From NCBI GenBank assembly GCA_028280355.1, contig JANQMB010000239.1, positions 1 through 36,478 of the forward strand: 36,478 nucleotides of DNA, read 5' to 3'. This DNA comes from Verrucomicrobiales bacterium. GTDB taxonomy: Bacteria; Verrucomicrobiota; Verrucomicrobiia; Verrucomicrobiales; DEV007. Position numbers and translations under genes: made by a program. The notes under the pieces were generated by a model. The model saw only the letters and a list, made by a program, of their open reading frames with translations. It did no database searches and was not told the DNA's origin. Every line of letters begins with the position of its first letter. Position 1 is the stretch's first letter. This document shows, piece after piece, positions 25,334 to 33,640 of the stretch.

Positions 25334-25410
25334 GGCGCGTTTGCGTATCGGTGGCGTAGGGTCTCCAGGGCGAGCGCGAGTTGGGAAGAGGTGCCCGGGG
25401 GTTCGGGTGT

Positions 25411-25478
25411 GGGCGGCAAGATGCCGCCCCTCCGATGGACATGAGATGCCCCCAAGGAGGGGCGGCATCTTGCCGCCC
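25411..25478. repeat. REP-like palindromic element
   Basis: Arms of 23 bases at 25411-25433 and 25456-25478 are exact inverse complements around a 22-base loop; each arm itself contains GGCGGCA-AGA-TGCCGCC. It sits between the convergent ends of the PEP-CTERM gene and the W-repeat gene. I recall this core as a dispersed palindrome in verrucomicrobial genomes. It may act as a bidirectional terminator. Confidence 0.7.
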
Positions 25479-25537
25479 GTGGGGTAGGCACAGCCATCGT
25501 CCTAGGGCGCCGTCGGTGGATCCGGGTCCGGTGGTCG

Positions 25538-26407
25538 CTACCGGTTCTCCAGCTGCGCCATGCGGGCCTCGAACACCGGGCGGGCGATGCTGGCCTGGAC
25601 GTCGTCGAGCCCCTCGATCCAGGCCCCGGCGGCCTCGGGGTCGACCTCCGGCCAGTTGTCGGCGATGGAGGCGAGCGCCGCATGGCGGAACGGCTCGGGC
25701 ACCCGGTCGACCGCCGCCGCCGCGTCTGCCGGGGACCGTGTGGCCCAGGAGACGAAGACGCTCTGGTAGTGGCGAGGCCGGGCCTCGGGCATCCCTAACA
25801 AAGCTGTAAATGCGCGCTCGGGTTCGGCGGCGCCCAGGCCAGAGAAGATCGCCTGCAGGCCCTGCTGATACCAGGTTTCGTTCTCGAGGTCCCTGACGTG
25901 GGCGAGGGCGGCGACGGGGTCGGTCTGCGCCCAGGTCCGATAGGTGCTCCCGAGCACGGGCAGGTCGGGGTAGGCCACCTTCAGATCGAGCATCGCCTCG
26001 GGGTCGCGCCCCATCAGCTGGAAGGTGAGGATGCTCTCGATGAGGGCCTGCTGCGGGTGCCCGCCCCCCTCCCTGAGTTCGACGAGCAGGGTCGCGATCT
26101 CGCCGGGGGACATCTCGGCGACCCGCCGGTTGAGTTCCTCGAAACTCCGCTGCACCGCCCCGTCCAAGAGGTCGGCGGGTTCCGAGATCGCGGGGGGTGC
26201 CCCCGTGTCTCGGGCGGCCTTGGTCCCCCCGGTGGAAGTGGATACGAGGGCGGTCGGTCTGGTGGCGGACTCGCGCTGCGCTGGGGGTGGGTGGCCGGCT
26301 GCCCCGCCCGCTTTCATCGATGAGGGGGCCGAGTGCCTGCCCGCCCAGAAACCCACTGCGGCGGCGACCGCGATCGCTGCGGAGAGGGTGAGGGGAGCCG
26401 GTCGCAT
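25538..26407 (-). CDS. Membrane-anchored W-repeat hypothetical protein
   Basis: 289 residues from the ATG at 26407. An N-terminal hydrophobic segment (LTLSAAIAVAAAVGFWAG) acts as a signal or anchor, followed by a Ser/Thr/Pro-rich linker to about residue 80 and then a helical domain. Helical repeats occur with a shared pattern: WAQTDPVAALAHVRDL, WATRSPADAAAAVDRVP and WPEVDPEAAGAWIEGL (W-x-x-x-(D/S)P-x-x-A-A). This repeat type is common in uncharacterised verrucomicrobial proteins and likely builds an alpha-solenoid for protein interaction outside the membrane. No catalytic motif is visible. It lies downstream of the GT39-like gene on the same strand with about 120 bases between. Confidence 0.82.
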   Translation of the reverse strand: MRPAPLTLSAAIAVAAAVGFWAGRHSAPSSMKAGGAAGHPPPAQRESATRPTALVSTSTGGTKAARDTGAPPAISEPADLLDGAVQRSFEELNRRVAEMSPGEIATLLVELREGGGHPQQALIESILTFQLMGRDPEAMLDLKVAYPDLPVLGSTYRTWAQTDPVAALAHVRDLENETWYQQGLQAIFSGLGAAEPERAFTALLGMPEARPRHYQSVFVSWATRSPADAAAAVDRVPEPFRHAALASIADNWPEVDPEAAGAWIEGLDDVQASIARPVFEARMAQLENR

Positions 26408-26526
26408 GGGGGCGGGGGTGGGGGGACGAGCTTACCCCGTTTCGGTCTTCCGTCCCGACAATATTCCACAGGATCTCCCCGCCGCGTCACGAGTGGGCGA
26501 CACCCATTCCGGGTTCGGCGGCGTCC

Positions 26527-28485
26527 TCAATCTCCCGTGTGGGCGGTGTGGGCGTCCCCGATCCACTCGTAGACGTGGTAGCTGAAAAGCTCGCTGCGGG
26601 CGAGGACGGCGCCGACCGTGCGGAACTGGTCCGGGTTCTCGACGATGGCGAGGATCTTACCATCGACCTCCTGGCCCTCCGCGACGCGGCGCCCGCAGAG
26701 GTAGATGCGCAGCCGCTTGTTGGAGCGCCGCGCCTCGGAGATCAGCTCGAGGAGGGCGGCCTCGCTCTTCAGGACGCGGGCGCGCGGGTCGTAGGTGGTC
26801 ACCATGCCGCGGCTGGTGCCGAAGGAGCCGGTGAGCAAGCCGCCGCCGTCACCGTGGGCGGGCGATTCGCCACGGGCGAGCTCGACAGCCTGGCGGATCG
26901 GCTGGGTGGGCAAGGTGCAGAGCTCCGACCGCGCCCGCGCGGTCGTGGCAGCGTACAGCGCCAGAAAGGACGCCAGCAGGGCGGCGGCGACCTGCTGGCG
27001 GCGGCTGTCGGTCCTGGCGACCAGGGATGCCAGGCTGACCGTTCCGATCACCGCGAAGAGGCAGAAGCCGATGACGATGAACACCACATACCCAGGCCAA
27101 ACCAGCGTCCCGGAGAGGCTGTTGTGGGCGAACGACAGGCCGACCCCGAGGAGGGTGGCCAGGCCCGGGATCAGGAGGGCGCGGTGCCGGCGGGCGGCGG
27201 CGGCGGCGCCGACGGCGACCAGCCCGAGCATCACCGGGAGGTGGAAGGCCCAGTATCCCGGGAGGCGCCCGGACTCGCTGAGGAAGCTGGCGCCCAGGTG
27301 CTCCGCCGGCCAGGGGTTGTCCACCGGGAGGCCGGTCGAGCAGTAGACCCACACGTGCCGGAACCAGTCGACGCTCATCTCGCCGTGTAGGGGGCCGTGT
27401 TTGAGATAATGTAAGACCTGCGGGATGGACGGGGCGAAGATCTGCAGGAACAACATCCCAGACAGCAGGTTGACGATCACCAGCCGGCCCAGCACCACCG
27501 ACCTGTCCGCCTCGCCCCGCATCCCCCACCAGATGTGGCCGAACGCCATCGCGTTGGCGATCGCCAGGACATACGCCGCGCCGGGGTAGCTGAGCATCAC
27601 CAGGAATTCGGCGAGGCCGAAGGCGAGCCAGTCGCGCCAGCGGTGGCTTTCGAGCGCCTGGCCGAGGAAGAGGAAGGCCGCCAGCAGGAACAGCAGCATC
27701 TGCGAATAGCCGCGGGCGTCGGAGGCGTACTGGATCGGCCACGGGACGAGCGCCCACAACAGCGCCACCCCGACCCCCGCCAGGACCCCGGCGTATCGCG
27801 CCACGAGGAAACCGGCCAGGGCGATGGCCGCCAGGCCAGAGAGGAAGGGGAGGATCCGCACCGCGGCCTCGACGACGGGCCGGCCGCCGTTTGCCCAGGC
27901 GGCGTGGAGGACGCGCGCGGGGGCGGTGAAGCCGATGTGGTTGTTGGCCTTGTTGCGGAAGAGCGTGTCGCGCCACGGGACCGGCTGGTGGACCAGGGCG
28001 CCGTCGTCACCCTCCTCCATCTGTCCCCAGATGTGCGTGCGGAAGGTGTATTCCTCGTCGCTCCAGAAACTGTGGTCGAGGCGCTGGGCGCGGAAGTGGG
28101 CGCCGATCAGCACGGCGGCGCCCAGGCCGAGCAACAACCACCGCCGGCCACCCCGCCCGCCCGGCGGCGCCGGCGCAGGGCGAGCTTTCTCCAGCGGCCT
28201 TGCCCAGCGCCGCAGGGTGGCGAACAGGGCGACCGCCAGCACCAGGTTGCCCAGCGCGGCCAGCCACTCGTCGTAGGTGACGAGCTGCTCGACCTTCCAC
28301 GGTTTGCCCGCCGCCTCGCGCATGGCGGTGAGGCGCGTCAGCCTCTCGTCCCAGGGTTTGTCGGCGGCGACCAGAAAGAGCCCCGCCGCCGCGACCATCG
28401 CGAGCAGGAACCAGTAGAAACCGCGCCCGTGGCCCCGCGGGGGCATCTTGAGCAGCGGTGGCAATGGCGGGGGCCAGAGTTTCAC
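26527..28485 (-). CDS. GT39-like polytopic membrane glycosyltransferase
   Basis: 652 residues from a GTG at 28485; an ATG at 28446 would remove 13 residues. About 11 to 13 hydrophobic segments are seen. An N-terminal helix (FYWFLLAMVAAAGLFLV) precedes a charged loop; then FWSDEEYTFRTHIWGQ at 140-155 supplies the acidic DE motif in the first outside loop that marks the PMT/ArnT GT-C class. Later blocks include PWPIQYASDARGYSQMLLFLLAAFLFLG and VMLSYPGAAYVLAIANAM. The C-terminal 150 residues are a soluble domain (SELCTLPTQPIRQ to YHVYEWIGD). Members transfer a sugar from a lipid-linked donor on the outside of the inner membrane. The acceptor is unknown; surface glycan assembly fits the neighbourhood. 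Confidence 0.85.
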   Translation of the reverse strand: MKLWPPPLPPLLKMPPRGHGRGFYWFLLAMVAAAGLFLVAADKPWDERLTRLTAMREAAGKPWKVEQLVTYDEWLAALGNLVLAVALFATLRRWARPLEKARPAPAPPGGRGGRRWLLLGLGAAVLIGAHFRAQRLDHSFWSDEEYTFRTHIWGQMEEGDDGALVHQPVPWRDTLFRNKANNHIGFTAPARVLHAAWANGGRPVVEAAVRILPFLSGLAAIALAGFLVARYAGVLAGVGVALLWALVPWPIQYASDARGYSQMLLFLLAAFLFLGQALESHRWRDWLAFGLAEFLVMLSYPGAAYVLAIANAMAFGHIWWGMRGEADRSVVLGRLVIVNLLSGMLFLQIFAPSIPQVLHYLKHGPLHGEMSVDWFRHVWVYCSTGLPVDNPWPAEHLGASFLSESGRLPGYWAFHLPVMLGLVAVGAAAAARRHRALLIPGLATLLGVGLSFAHNSLSGTLVWPGYVVFIVIGFCLFAVIGTVSLASLVARTDSRRQQVAAALLASFLALYAATTARARSELCTLPTQPIRQAVELARGESPAHGDGGGLLTGSFGTSRGMVTTYDPRARVLKSEAALLELISEARRSNKRLRIYLCGRRVAEGQEVDGKILAIVENPDQFRTVGAVLARSELFSYHVYEWIGDAHTAHTGD

Positions 28486-28636
28486 GAGAGGTGTCGCGCG
28501 GATCTCCCCAGGTGGCGCCGGGGTCGTCTGCGGCGGGGGTGGTGTATCGTCGCCAGCGGATCATCGGGTGTCGGGGCGGGGGTTTGGAAGCAAAAACTGC
28601 GCCTGCCGGTGCCCCGCGTTCCCCCGTTCCGATCCC

Positions 28637-29212
28637 CTATGCCTGCCCGCTCCCGGGCTCCCTGGCGATCTCCGCAAGGGCGAGGACCAGGAGGAAGGTG
28701 AGGACGATGGTGCCCCCCATGGCCCATGCTATGATGAGCCCGGTGAGCTGGATGAACACCGTCCAACCGCGGGCGCCGCGTCGATAACCACGGTAGGCGC
28801 AGACCGCGAAGATCGCCGAAAGGCCAACGACGAGCGCGCCCGCAGACGACCAGAAGATATCCGCCCAACCAAAGCTGCCCGGCGGCTGTGGGGTGCGGCT
28901 GCGCGAGGCCTTTTGCAATATGATCCCGAGCCCGATGACAGGCAAAGACAGGACGATGCTTTGCGCGAGCGTCCGCAACAGGTCATCGAAGATGCGCCCC
29001 AGGGCGCCCTGCGTTGGCGGCTCCCGTGTCCCGGGTTCCGCCTCCTCGCCGTCGTTCTGGAAGACGTCTACCCGAAATCCAGCGGATGGCCAGAAGGCGA
29101 ACGTCAGACCGTAGTCGAACACCTCGGCGCGGTGCCCCTTCGCCCTCAACAGGTCCGCGGCGATATGGGCCTGGTAGTAGTCGTAGAACCGTATCGTGCG
29201 GGGGTCGGCCAT
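28637..29212 (-). CDS. DUF2007-like membrane protein
   Basis: 191 residues from the ATG at 29212. The first ~60 residues (TIRFYDYYQAHIAADLLRAKGHRAEVFDYG, then FRVDVFQNDGEEAE) resemble the DUF2007 domain, annotated as a putative signal-transducing small domain. After a linker come three or four membrane segments (IVLSLPVIGLGIILQ, WADIFWSSAGALVVGLSAIFAVCAY, FIQLTGLIIAWAMGGTIVLTFLLVLALAEI). The function is unknown. It is divergent from the YafY-type regulator at 29398 and upstream of the GT39-like gene on the same strand. Confidence 0.75.
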   Translation of the reverse strand: MADPRTIRFYDYYQAHIAADLLRAKGHRAEVFDYGLTFAFWPSAGFRVDVFQNDGEEAEPGTREPPTQGALGRIFDDLLRTLAQSIVLSLPVIGLGIILQKASRSRTPQPPGSFGWADIFWSSAGALVVGLSAIFAVCAYRGYRRGARGWTVFIQLTGLIIAWAMGGTIVLTFLLVLALAEIAREPGSGQA

Positions 29213-29397
29213 TTCCGGATCGGGTTCGCCCTTTGACGAGTCTGGGCGATCGCCGCTCCGTGGGGAAAGGGAAAAGTGGCGGGAGGGGAGGGGGGCGTCG
29301 TGTCCTGGCGGCGCCGGTGCGAAACCCCCCTCCCGATTGTAGTTCCCGCGACCGCGTGCCCTCCTTGCGCCACCGGCCAGCGTGTCGAAACTGGGGC

Positions 29398-30375
29398 ATG
29401 AACCGGGTCGATCGACTCACCGCAATGATCCTGATGTTGCAGAGCCATCGGGTGGTGACCGCAGATCAGATCGCGGCGCATTTCGAGGTCAGCGTGCGGA
29501 CGGTGTACCGGGACATCGCGGCGCTGGGCGAGGCGGGGGTACCGATCCTCGCCGAGGCCGGGGTCGGCTACAGCCTGATGCGCGGCTACCACGTGCCGCC
29601 GATCATGTTCACTGAGGAGGAGGCGGCCGCCCTGTTCATGAGCGGCGAGCTCACCGAGCAGCTCGGCGACGAGTCCCTGAAGAGGTCGCTGCGAGGCGCC
29701 CTGCTCAAGGTGCGGGCGGCGCTCCCGGCGGAGCGGAAGGACTACCTGAGCCGGCTCGCCGACGTGGTAGGGGTCTGGGGGTCGGCGCCCGCGGAGCCGG
29801 GCGGGCTCTCGCTGATGCCGGTGCAGGAGGCGGTGGTGCGGCGGCGGTGCCTCCAGATGACCTACGACGCCGGCGGGCGGGGCGAGCTCACCGAACGGGT
29901 GGTGGAACCCCTCGGCCTGGTGTTCTACGGCAGCCGCTGGCACCTGATCGCCTGGTGTCGGCTGCGGCGCGACTTCCGCGACTTCCGCCTCGACCGCATG
30001 CGGGGCTGGCAGGTCCTGGGGGAGAGCTTCGCCGGGCACGAGTCGTTTTCGCTGATGGCGTTTCTGCACCGGGAGGTCGACCCCTGCGAGCTGACCCCGG
30101 TGGTGTTCGAGTGCGAGAGATGGGCGATGGAGCGGGTGCTGGCCGAGATGCCGGCGCAGCTGGAACACCATGTCGACCTGGCCGCCGGGCGCGTCCGGAT
30201 CGACGCGCTGGCCTACTCCCTCGACTGGCTGGCGGGCTGGTTGCTGGGTCTCGGCGAGGCCGCGGAGGTGCGGTCGCCGGAGGAGCTCCGGCAGAAGGTG
30301 CGCGCGGCGGCGCTCGGGGTGGCCGGCCGATATAGGGATGCCGGGGGAAATCCGGACGCAGGCGAAGTCTGCTGA
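29398..30375 (+). CDS. YafY-type transcriptional regulator (HTH plus WYL domain)
   Basis: 325 residues from the ATG at 29398; the frame is open upstream, but that part is Arg/Pro/Ser-rich and overlaps the divergent gene. Residues 1-60 are a DeoR-like winged HTH (RLTAMILMLQSHRVVTADQIAAHFEVSVRTVYRDIAALGEAGV). A WYL domain follows around 140-230 with FYGSRWHLIAWCRLRRDFRDFRLDRM, where the WHLIAWC (181-187) takes the position of WYLVAYC, and a C-terminal WCX-like segment (from ~240). WYL proteins sense a ligand, often nucleic-acid-like, and YafY relatives repress neighbouring genes. The VOC gene 90 bases downstream is the usual type of target. Confidence 0.9.
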   Translation: MNRVDRLTAMILMLQSHRVVTADQIAAHFEVSVRTVYRDIAALGEAGVPILAEAGVGYSLMRGYHVPPIMFTEEEAAALFMSGELTEQLGDESLKRSLRGALLKVRAALPAERKDYLSRLADVVGVWGSAPAEPGGLSLMPVQEAVVRRRCLQMTYDAGGRGELTERVVEPLGLVFYGSRWHLIAWCRLRRDFRDFRLDRMRGWQVLGESFAGHESFSLMAFLHREVDPCELTPVVFECERWAMERVLAEMPAQLEHHVDLAAGRVRIDALAYSLDWLAGWLLGLGEAAEVRSPEELRQKVRAAALGVAGRYRDAGGNPDAGEVC

Positions 30376-30465
30376 CGTAGGGCTGTCAGGGGGCCTGTGG
30401 TAGGGGTGGCGGGTGCCCGGAGGATCGAACGACGGGCGACGACAAGAACACCAATAGATAGCACG

Positions 30466-30912
30466 ATGAAAAAAGACGAACCCACCGTATCCTTCTCCCT
30501 CACCGTCAAAAACGGCAACGAGGCCCTCGATTTCTACAAGAGGGCGCTCGGCGCCGAGGAGCTCTACCGCATGCCCACGCCCGACGGCGGAATCGCCCAT
30601 GCGGAGTTCATGATCGGCAACACCAAGATCTACCTCTCCGACGAGTCGCCGGAATGGCACGCCATGGCGATGCCGGAAGGCGCGCAGGCCTCCTGCCTGT
30701 TGGCGATCGCGACCGACGACTGCGACGCCTCGTTCAAACGGGCGGTCGAGGCCGGGGGCGAGGTCTTGAACGAGCCCGAGGACCAGTTCTGGGGGATGCG
30801 GTCGAGCATGGTCAGGGACCCGTTCGGATACCGCTGGTCCTTCGGGCAGTTTATCGAAGACGTGTCCCCAGAGGAGATGGAGAGGCGCGCCAAGGAGATC
30901 TATGGCGGCTGA
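30466..30912 (+). CDS. PhnB-like VOC (glyoxalase superfamily) protein
   Basis: 148 residues from the ATG at 30466. It has the vicinal-oxygen-chelate pattern of the PhnB branch: FSLTVKNGNEALDFYKRALGAEELYRMPTPDGGIAHAEFMIG, TKIYLSDESPEW, and the closing MVRDPFGYRWSFGQFIEDVSPEEMERRAKEIYGG. Such proteins bind small metabolites or metals in a double beta-alpha-beta-beta-beta fold; enzyme activity is often not known. It follows the YafY-type regulator on the same strand, and a strong hairpin at 30933-30964 ends the unit. The start is fixed by the conserved first strand; no strong Shine-Dalgarno is visible. Confidence 0.92.
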   Translation: MKKDEPTVSFSLTVKNGNEALDFYKRALGAEELYRMPTPDGGIAHAEFMIGNTKIYLSDESPEWHAMAMPEGAQASCLLAIATDDCDASFKRAVEAGGEVLNEPEDQFWGMRSSMVRDPFGYRWSFGQFIEDVSPEEMERRAKEIYGG

Positions 30913-30932
30913 AGGGTCCCCGCGCGCGGGCC

Positions 30933-30964
30933 TGGCTCGCCGTCCCGCGGTGGACGGCGGGCCA
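30933..30964 (+). terminator. 13-base-pair hairpin after the VOC gene
   Basis: TGGCTCGCCGTCC (30933-30945), a 6-base loop, then GGACGGCGGGCCA (30952-30964): 12 Watson-Crick pairs and one G-T pair. A 12-base palindrome CCCGCGCGCGGG (30919-30930) lies just before it. No T-run follows. Confidence 0.5.
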
Positions 30965-31032
30965 CGCCGGGGGGGCTGGGGGCGAAGAAACGCTTTCGGA
31001 ATTGGGGGAGATGGCCGACCCTGGCGGCGGAG

Positions 31033-31362
31033 ATGTACTATCGAGTATCCGCACGGCTGAGGGAGGACACCGCCGCCGACCTCTACCGCAAGCTCACCGA
31101 CGGTACCGTCGCCGCGCAGAAGCCCGACGGGGGGGAGATCGTCGACTCGATGGCGCGTGCGGTGGTCCGGGACGATGGCATGGTGGTGTGGAGCGAACAG
31201 TGCTATTGCGCGACCCCCTTGGCCCACGAGCGCGCGACGGTTCTCGACAAACATTTCGGGGGGCTGAAGACGGACGAGATCGATGGGTACCAAGATTACC
31301 CGGGGCGACCGTTCATGGAGTACCTCGCCGACGTTTCTGGCTCTGGTGGCGAAACGGCGTGA
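31033..31362 (+). CDS. Small conserved hypothetical protein
   Basis: 109 residues from the ATG at 31033, preceded by GGCGGAG. The protein begins MYYRVSARLREDTAADLYRK, then LTDGTVAAQKPDGGEIVDSM, ARAVVRDDGMVVWSEQCYCATPLAHERATVLDKHF, ending with DGYQDYPGRPFMEYLAD. I recognise this pattern (KPDGxEI... WSExCxCxTPLxHERxxVLDxxF) from uncharacterised proteins in several phyla, so it appears to be a real conserved family without a known role. No signal peptide or membrane span. It stands alone after the VOC gene and before a GC-rich hairpin. Confidence 0.8.
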   Translation: MYYRVSARLREDTAADLYRKLTDGTVAAQKPDGGEIVDSMARAVVRDDGMVVWSEQCYCATPLAHERATVLDKHFGGLKTDEIDGYQDYPGRPFMEYLADVSGSGGETA

Positions 31363-31375
31363 TCCCACGCCTTTC

Positions 31376-31418
31376 GGCTGGCGGGTACCCGGCTAGGCGC
31401 ATCCGCCCGGCGCCAGCC
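31376..31418 (+). terminator. Possible hairpin after the small conserved gene
   Basis: GGCTGGCG (31376-31383) pairs exactly with CGCCAGCC (31411-31418) around a 27-base loop that can fold further. It starts 13 bases after a stop codon. No T-run follows. Confidence 0.35.
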
Positions 31419-31553
31419 CTGCCGCCCTCCCGAGGTCTCATGGGTCGGGCTCGTGGAAGCCGGTAAGCCCTTTTTTCAGGAATCGTTTTAGGCAATGGTT
31501 TGATTATATTAATCGATTGGAAAGATGGTTTAGGGGGCGGGTTGTTTGCGACA

Positions 31554-32012
31554 ATGAACGGTCGAATGGTTTTCCTGATGGTCCCCCTGCTCGCGACGGC
31601 CTCCTGTAGGTCGCAGACGGCTGGCGCGCTCGAACGGGTGAGGCCGGGGATGAGCCCGGCGAAGGTACGCGCCGTGGTCGGTATGAGCGAGGAAAGTACC
31701 GCCGAGTTGCACGGGAAGGACTACTACATGTTTTCCCTCTTCCCGACCCTGGAGGATAAGTTGGGCGGGACCCGGTCGATCTATATCGTCGAGTTCGACG
31801 ATGGCGAAGCGATAAGATATGGGCGCTATAACGATTTCTTCGGGCAGGCCGACTGGCCGATGTTGCCTCCGGGATGGAGGCTCTGGATACCGGAAACGGG
31901 TGCTCGGAGTGATCCGGGATCGCCGTCCCTGATGGATCTAGAGGGTCGCCTAACGACCCCGATACCCCCAACCCTTCATCAGCGGTCGCCGTCCCCGTCT
32001 GACGGTGGGTAG
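31554..32012 (+). CDS. Putative lipoprotein or secreted protein with a BamE/SmpA-like fold
   Basis: 152 residues from the ATG at 31554; an in-frame TTG 18 codons upstream would place hydrophilic residues before the signal. The start MNGRMVFLMVPLLATASCRSQ is a signal peptide with a Cys at 18 that could be lipidated, although the -3 residue is Thr and the lipobox is imperfect. LERVRPGMSPAKVRAVVG and later SIYIVEFDDGEAIRYGRY are the pattern of the small SmpA/BamE-like fold ('pGMt...v...lG' followed by a beta-hairpin). The protein is likely periplasmic or membrane-anchored. It is preceded by an AT-rich segment with GATTA-TAT-TAATC (31502-31514) that may hold its promoter. The function is unknown. 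Confidence 0.72.
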   Translation: MNGRMVFLMVPLLATASCRSQTAGALERVRPGMSPAKVRAVVGMSEESTAELHGKDYYMFSLFPTLEDKLGGTRSIYIVEFDDGEAIRYGRYNDFFGQADWPMLPPGWRLWIPETGARSDPGSPSLMDLEGRLTTPIPPTLHQRSPSPSDGG

Positions 32013-32040
32013 CGGGAAAATCTCCGACCGCGACCCGCCC

Positions 32041-32076
32041 TCCGGTGACCGGACCGCCGCATGTGGAGCTTTCCAC
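32041..32076. terminator. Two small hairpins between convergent genes
   Basis: TCCGG-TGA-CCGGA (32041-32053) and GTGGA-GCTT-TCCAC (32063-32076) lie between the convergent ends of the BamE-like and RHH genes. They could act together as a terminator; neither has a T-run. Confidence 0.35.
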
Positions 32077-32085
32077 CCTGGCCGA

Positions 32086-32388
32086 TCACTTGCCCCGTTT
32101 CCCCTTCGGCTTGGCTTTCCGCTTCGGCTTGGTTTTGGCCCTGGTCCCGTAATTGCCCGAGTCCTCCGCGGCGCGGATCGCCCGCCCGTCGGCGGTGCCC
32201 ACCAGGTCGGCCACCCATTGGTCGGGGATCACCATGCCGTTCTTCTTCACCTCGCGGGCGAAGGCCTCGTAGAGGCGGCGCATCATCTGTGACCGGGTGG
32301 TCGCGTACATCTCACAGGCTTCTCGGAATGCGGCATCCAGCTCTGGATCCGCCCTGAAGCTGACGGGGACTCCCTTCTTCTCGGCCAT
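32086..32388 (-). CDS. Ribbon-helix-helix-type protein, copy 1
   Basis: 100 residues from the ATG at 32388. The plan is of the ribbon-helix-helix (CopG/Arc-like) fold: strand GVPVSFRADPE, helix LDAAFREACEMY, turn ATTRSQMM, helix RRLYEAFAREVKKNG, then MVIPDQWVADLVG. The tail is very basic (TKPKRKAKPKGKRGK), suitable for nucleic-acid contact. The first 64 residues match the protein at 34631-34906 at 57 positions, so the two are close paralogues. RHH proteins usually dimerise, bind palindromic operators and often act as antitoxins or plasmid-type repressors. No toxin partner is adjacent; upstream is the divergent MBL-fold gene. The fold is inferred from sequence pattern. Confidence 0.78.
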   Translation of the reverse strand: MAEKKGVPVSFRADPELDAAFREACEMYATTRSQMMRRLYEAFAREVKKNGMVIPDQWVADLVGTADGRAIRAAEDSGNYGTRAKTKPKRKAKPKGKRGK

Positions 32389-32539
32389 CGGAATTTAAAA
32401 ACTCACCTCGTTCCTCGCTACCCCTAACCGGATATCTCGGCGATGACAAGACCCGTTGGACCGGCCGGAGCCGAGCCGGCGGGTGGGTCGCGCGGTGTTG
32501 TTCCCCCCGGCCCGCCATGATAGGGTGCGCCGCCGCGCG

Positions 32540-33640
32540 ATGAGAGGGGGCAGGGAGTTCACGATAACGGTTGCCGCAACCGCCATCCTGGTGGCGACCT
32601 TCGCCACCTGCACCCGCGTGCCGCGCATGCCGGCGGTGGACGGCGCGGTGGTCGAGGTGCGGCGCTCCGACGGGCTGCTGGGATCCGGTGACCGTGGCTA
32701 TGACGCCACCCTCCAGCTCTCCTGGTTCGGCACCGCCTGCCACCTGATCCAGCTGGGGGACGCCCGGGTGTTGACCGACCCCTTCGTCACCAACCGGCTC
32801 AGGCTGGCCGGGATGCGTTCCGACCCGGCGCGCGTCGCCGAGACCCTGGGCCGGGTCCGGCCGCCCGACATGGTGCTGGTGAACCACAGCCACCACGACC
32901 ACATCCTCGACGCTTACGCGGCCATGGCGCAGCGCAGCTGGCGGGCGCGCAAGGTGCCGCTCTACGGCGGCAGGAGCTGCAAGAACCTGCTGGCCGGCTG
33001 GGGGGACGCCGAGGTAGACGGGCGCTGCCACGCCGTCCCCGACGCGGGCGGGAGATTGCCGGTCAGCCGCCCGGCCCCGGGGTATACGATCAAAGTCACC
33101 GCCTACCGCAGCAAGCACGGCCCGCATCTCAAATGCGGTTTCACCCTGGCCGACGGGATGATCACCAGACCGAGGCGGTCCGCCCCCCGGGGGATCCTCG
33201 CCTTCCAGGCCGGGGAGGTGTTCAACTACCTGGTCGAGCTGAGCAGCCCCTCTGCCTCCCTCAACGTGTTCTGCCTCGGCGCGCCCTTCGACCTGGACAA
33301 GCTGGAGGACAGCATGCCCCCGGCGGGGACGCCGATCGACGTCGCCATCATCCTCGCCCCCACCGCCGACAAGGTGCGCGGATACCCCGAGGAACACATC
33401 GCCCGCCTGCGGCCGAGACACATCGTGCTCTCCCACTTCAACACCTTCTTTCGCGAGGACCCCGACGAGCAGCTGGCGGTCGCCGGGATCGATTTCGTCA
33501 AGATGCGCGAGCTGTCCCGCGACCTGCAGTCGACCTTCGCGGGCGACGCGGGGTACCCGGAGTTCGAGAAGCTCCATATCCCCGCGATCACCGTGATGGG
33601 GGAGGCGGGCGGCGCCCGCAACGTGATCCGGATCCGCTAG
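32540..33640 (+). CDS. MBL-fold metallo-hydrolase, exported
   Basis: 366 residues from the ATG at 32540; this start places a hydrophobic export segment (FTITVAATAILVATFATC) at the N terminus. Cys24 might be a lipid-attachment site, but the lipobox is weak. The metallo-beta-lactamase core is clear: LSWFGTACHLIQLGDARVLTDPF, then VNHSHHDHILDAYAAM, which gives the HxHxDH ligands His116, His118, Asp120 and His121. Later SKHGPHLKCGF and RPRHIVLSHFNTFF offer further His ligands. The pattern resembles UlaG-like lactonases or lipid-phosphodiesterase relatives. It probably cleaves an ester or phosphodiester outside the cytoplasm. The TAG stop at 33638 is also the first base of the inverted-repeat element at 33638-33773. 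It is divergent from the RHH gene at 32388. Confidence 0.88.
   Translation: MRGGREFTITVAATAILVATFATCTRVPRMPAVDGAVVEVRRSDGLLGSGDRGYDATLQLSWFGTACHLIQLGDARVLTDPFVTNRLRLAGMRSDPARVAETLGRVRPPDMVLVNHSHHDHILDAYAAMAQRSWRARKVPLYGGRSCKNLLAGWGDAEVDGRCHAVPDAGGRLPVSRPAPGYTIKVTAYRSKHGPHLKCGFTLADGMITRPRRSAPRGILAFQAGEVFNYLVELSSPSASLNVFCLGAPFDLDKLEDSMPPAGTPIDVAIILAPTADKVRGYPEEHIARLRPRHIVLSHFNTFFREDPDEQLAVAGIDFVKMRELSRDLQSTFAGDAGYPEFEKLHIPAITVMGEAGGARNVIRIR

Noticed and set aside
28486-28636. Additional gene in the gap between the GT39-like and DUF2007-like genes
   Set aside because: Frames here are Arg/Pro/Gly-rich shadows without a plausible start or motif.
29146-31368. 740-codon minus-strand frame across the regulator, VOC and small genes
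   Set aside because: It is opposite three recognisable plus-strand genes and is Arg/Pro/His-rich without motifs.
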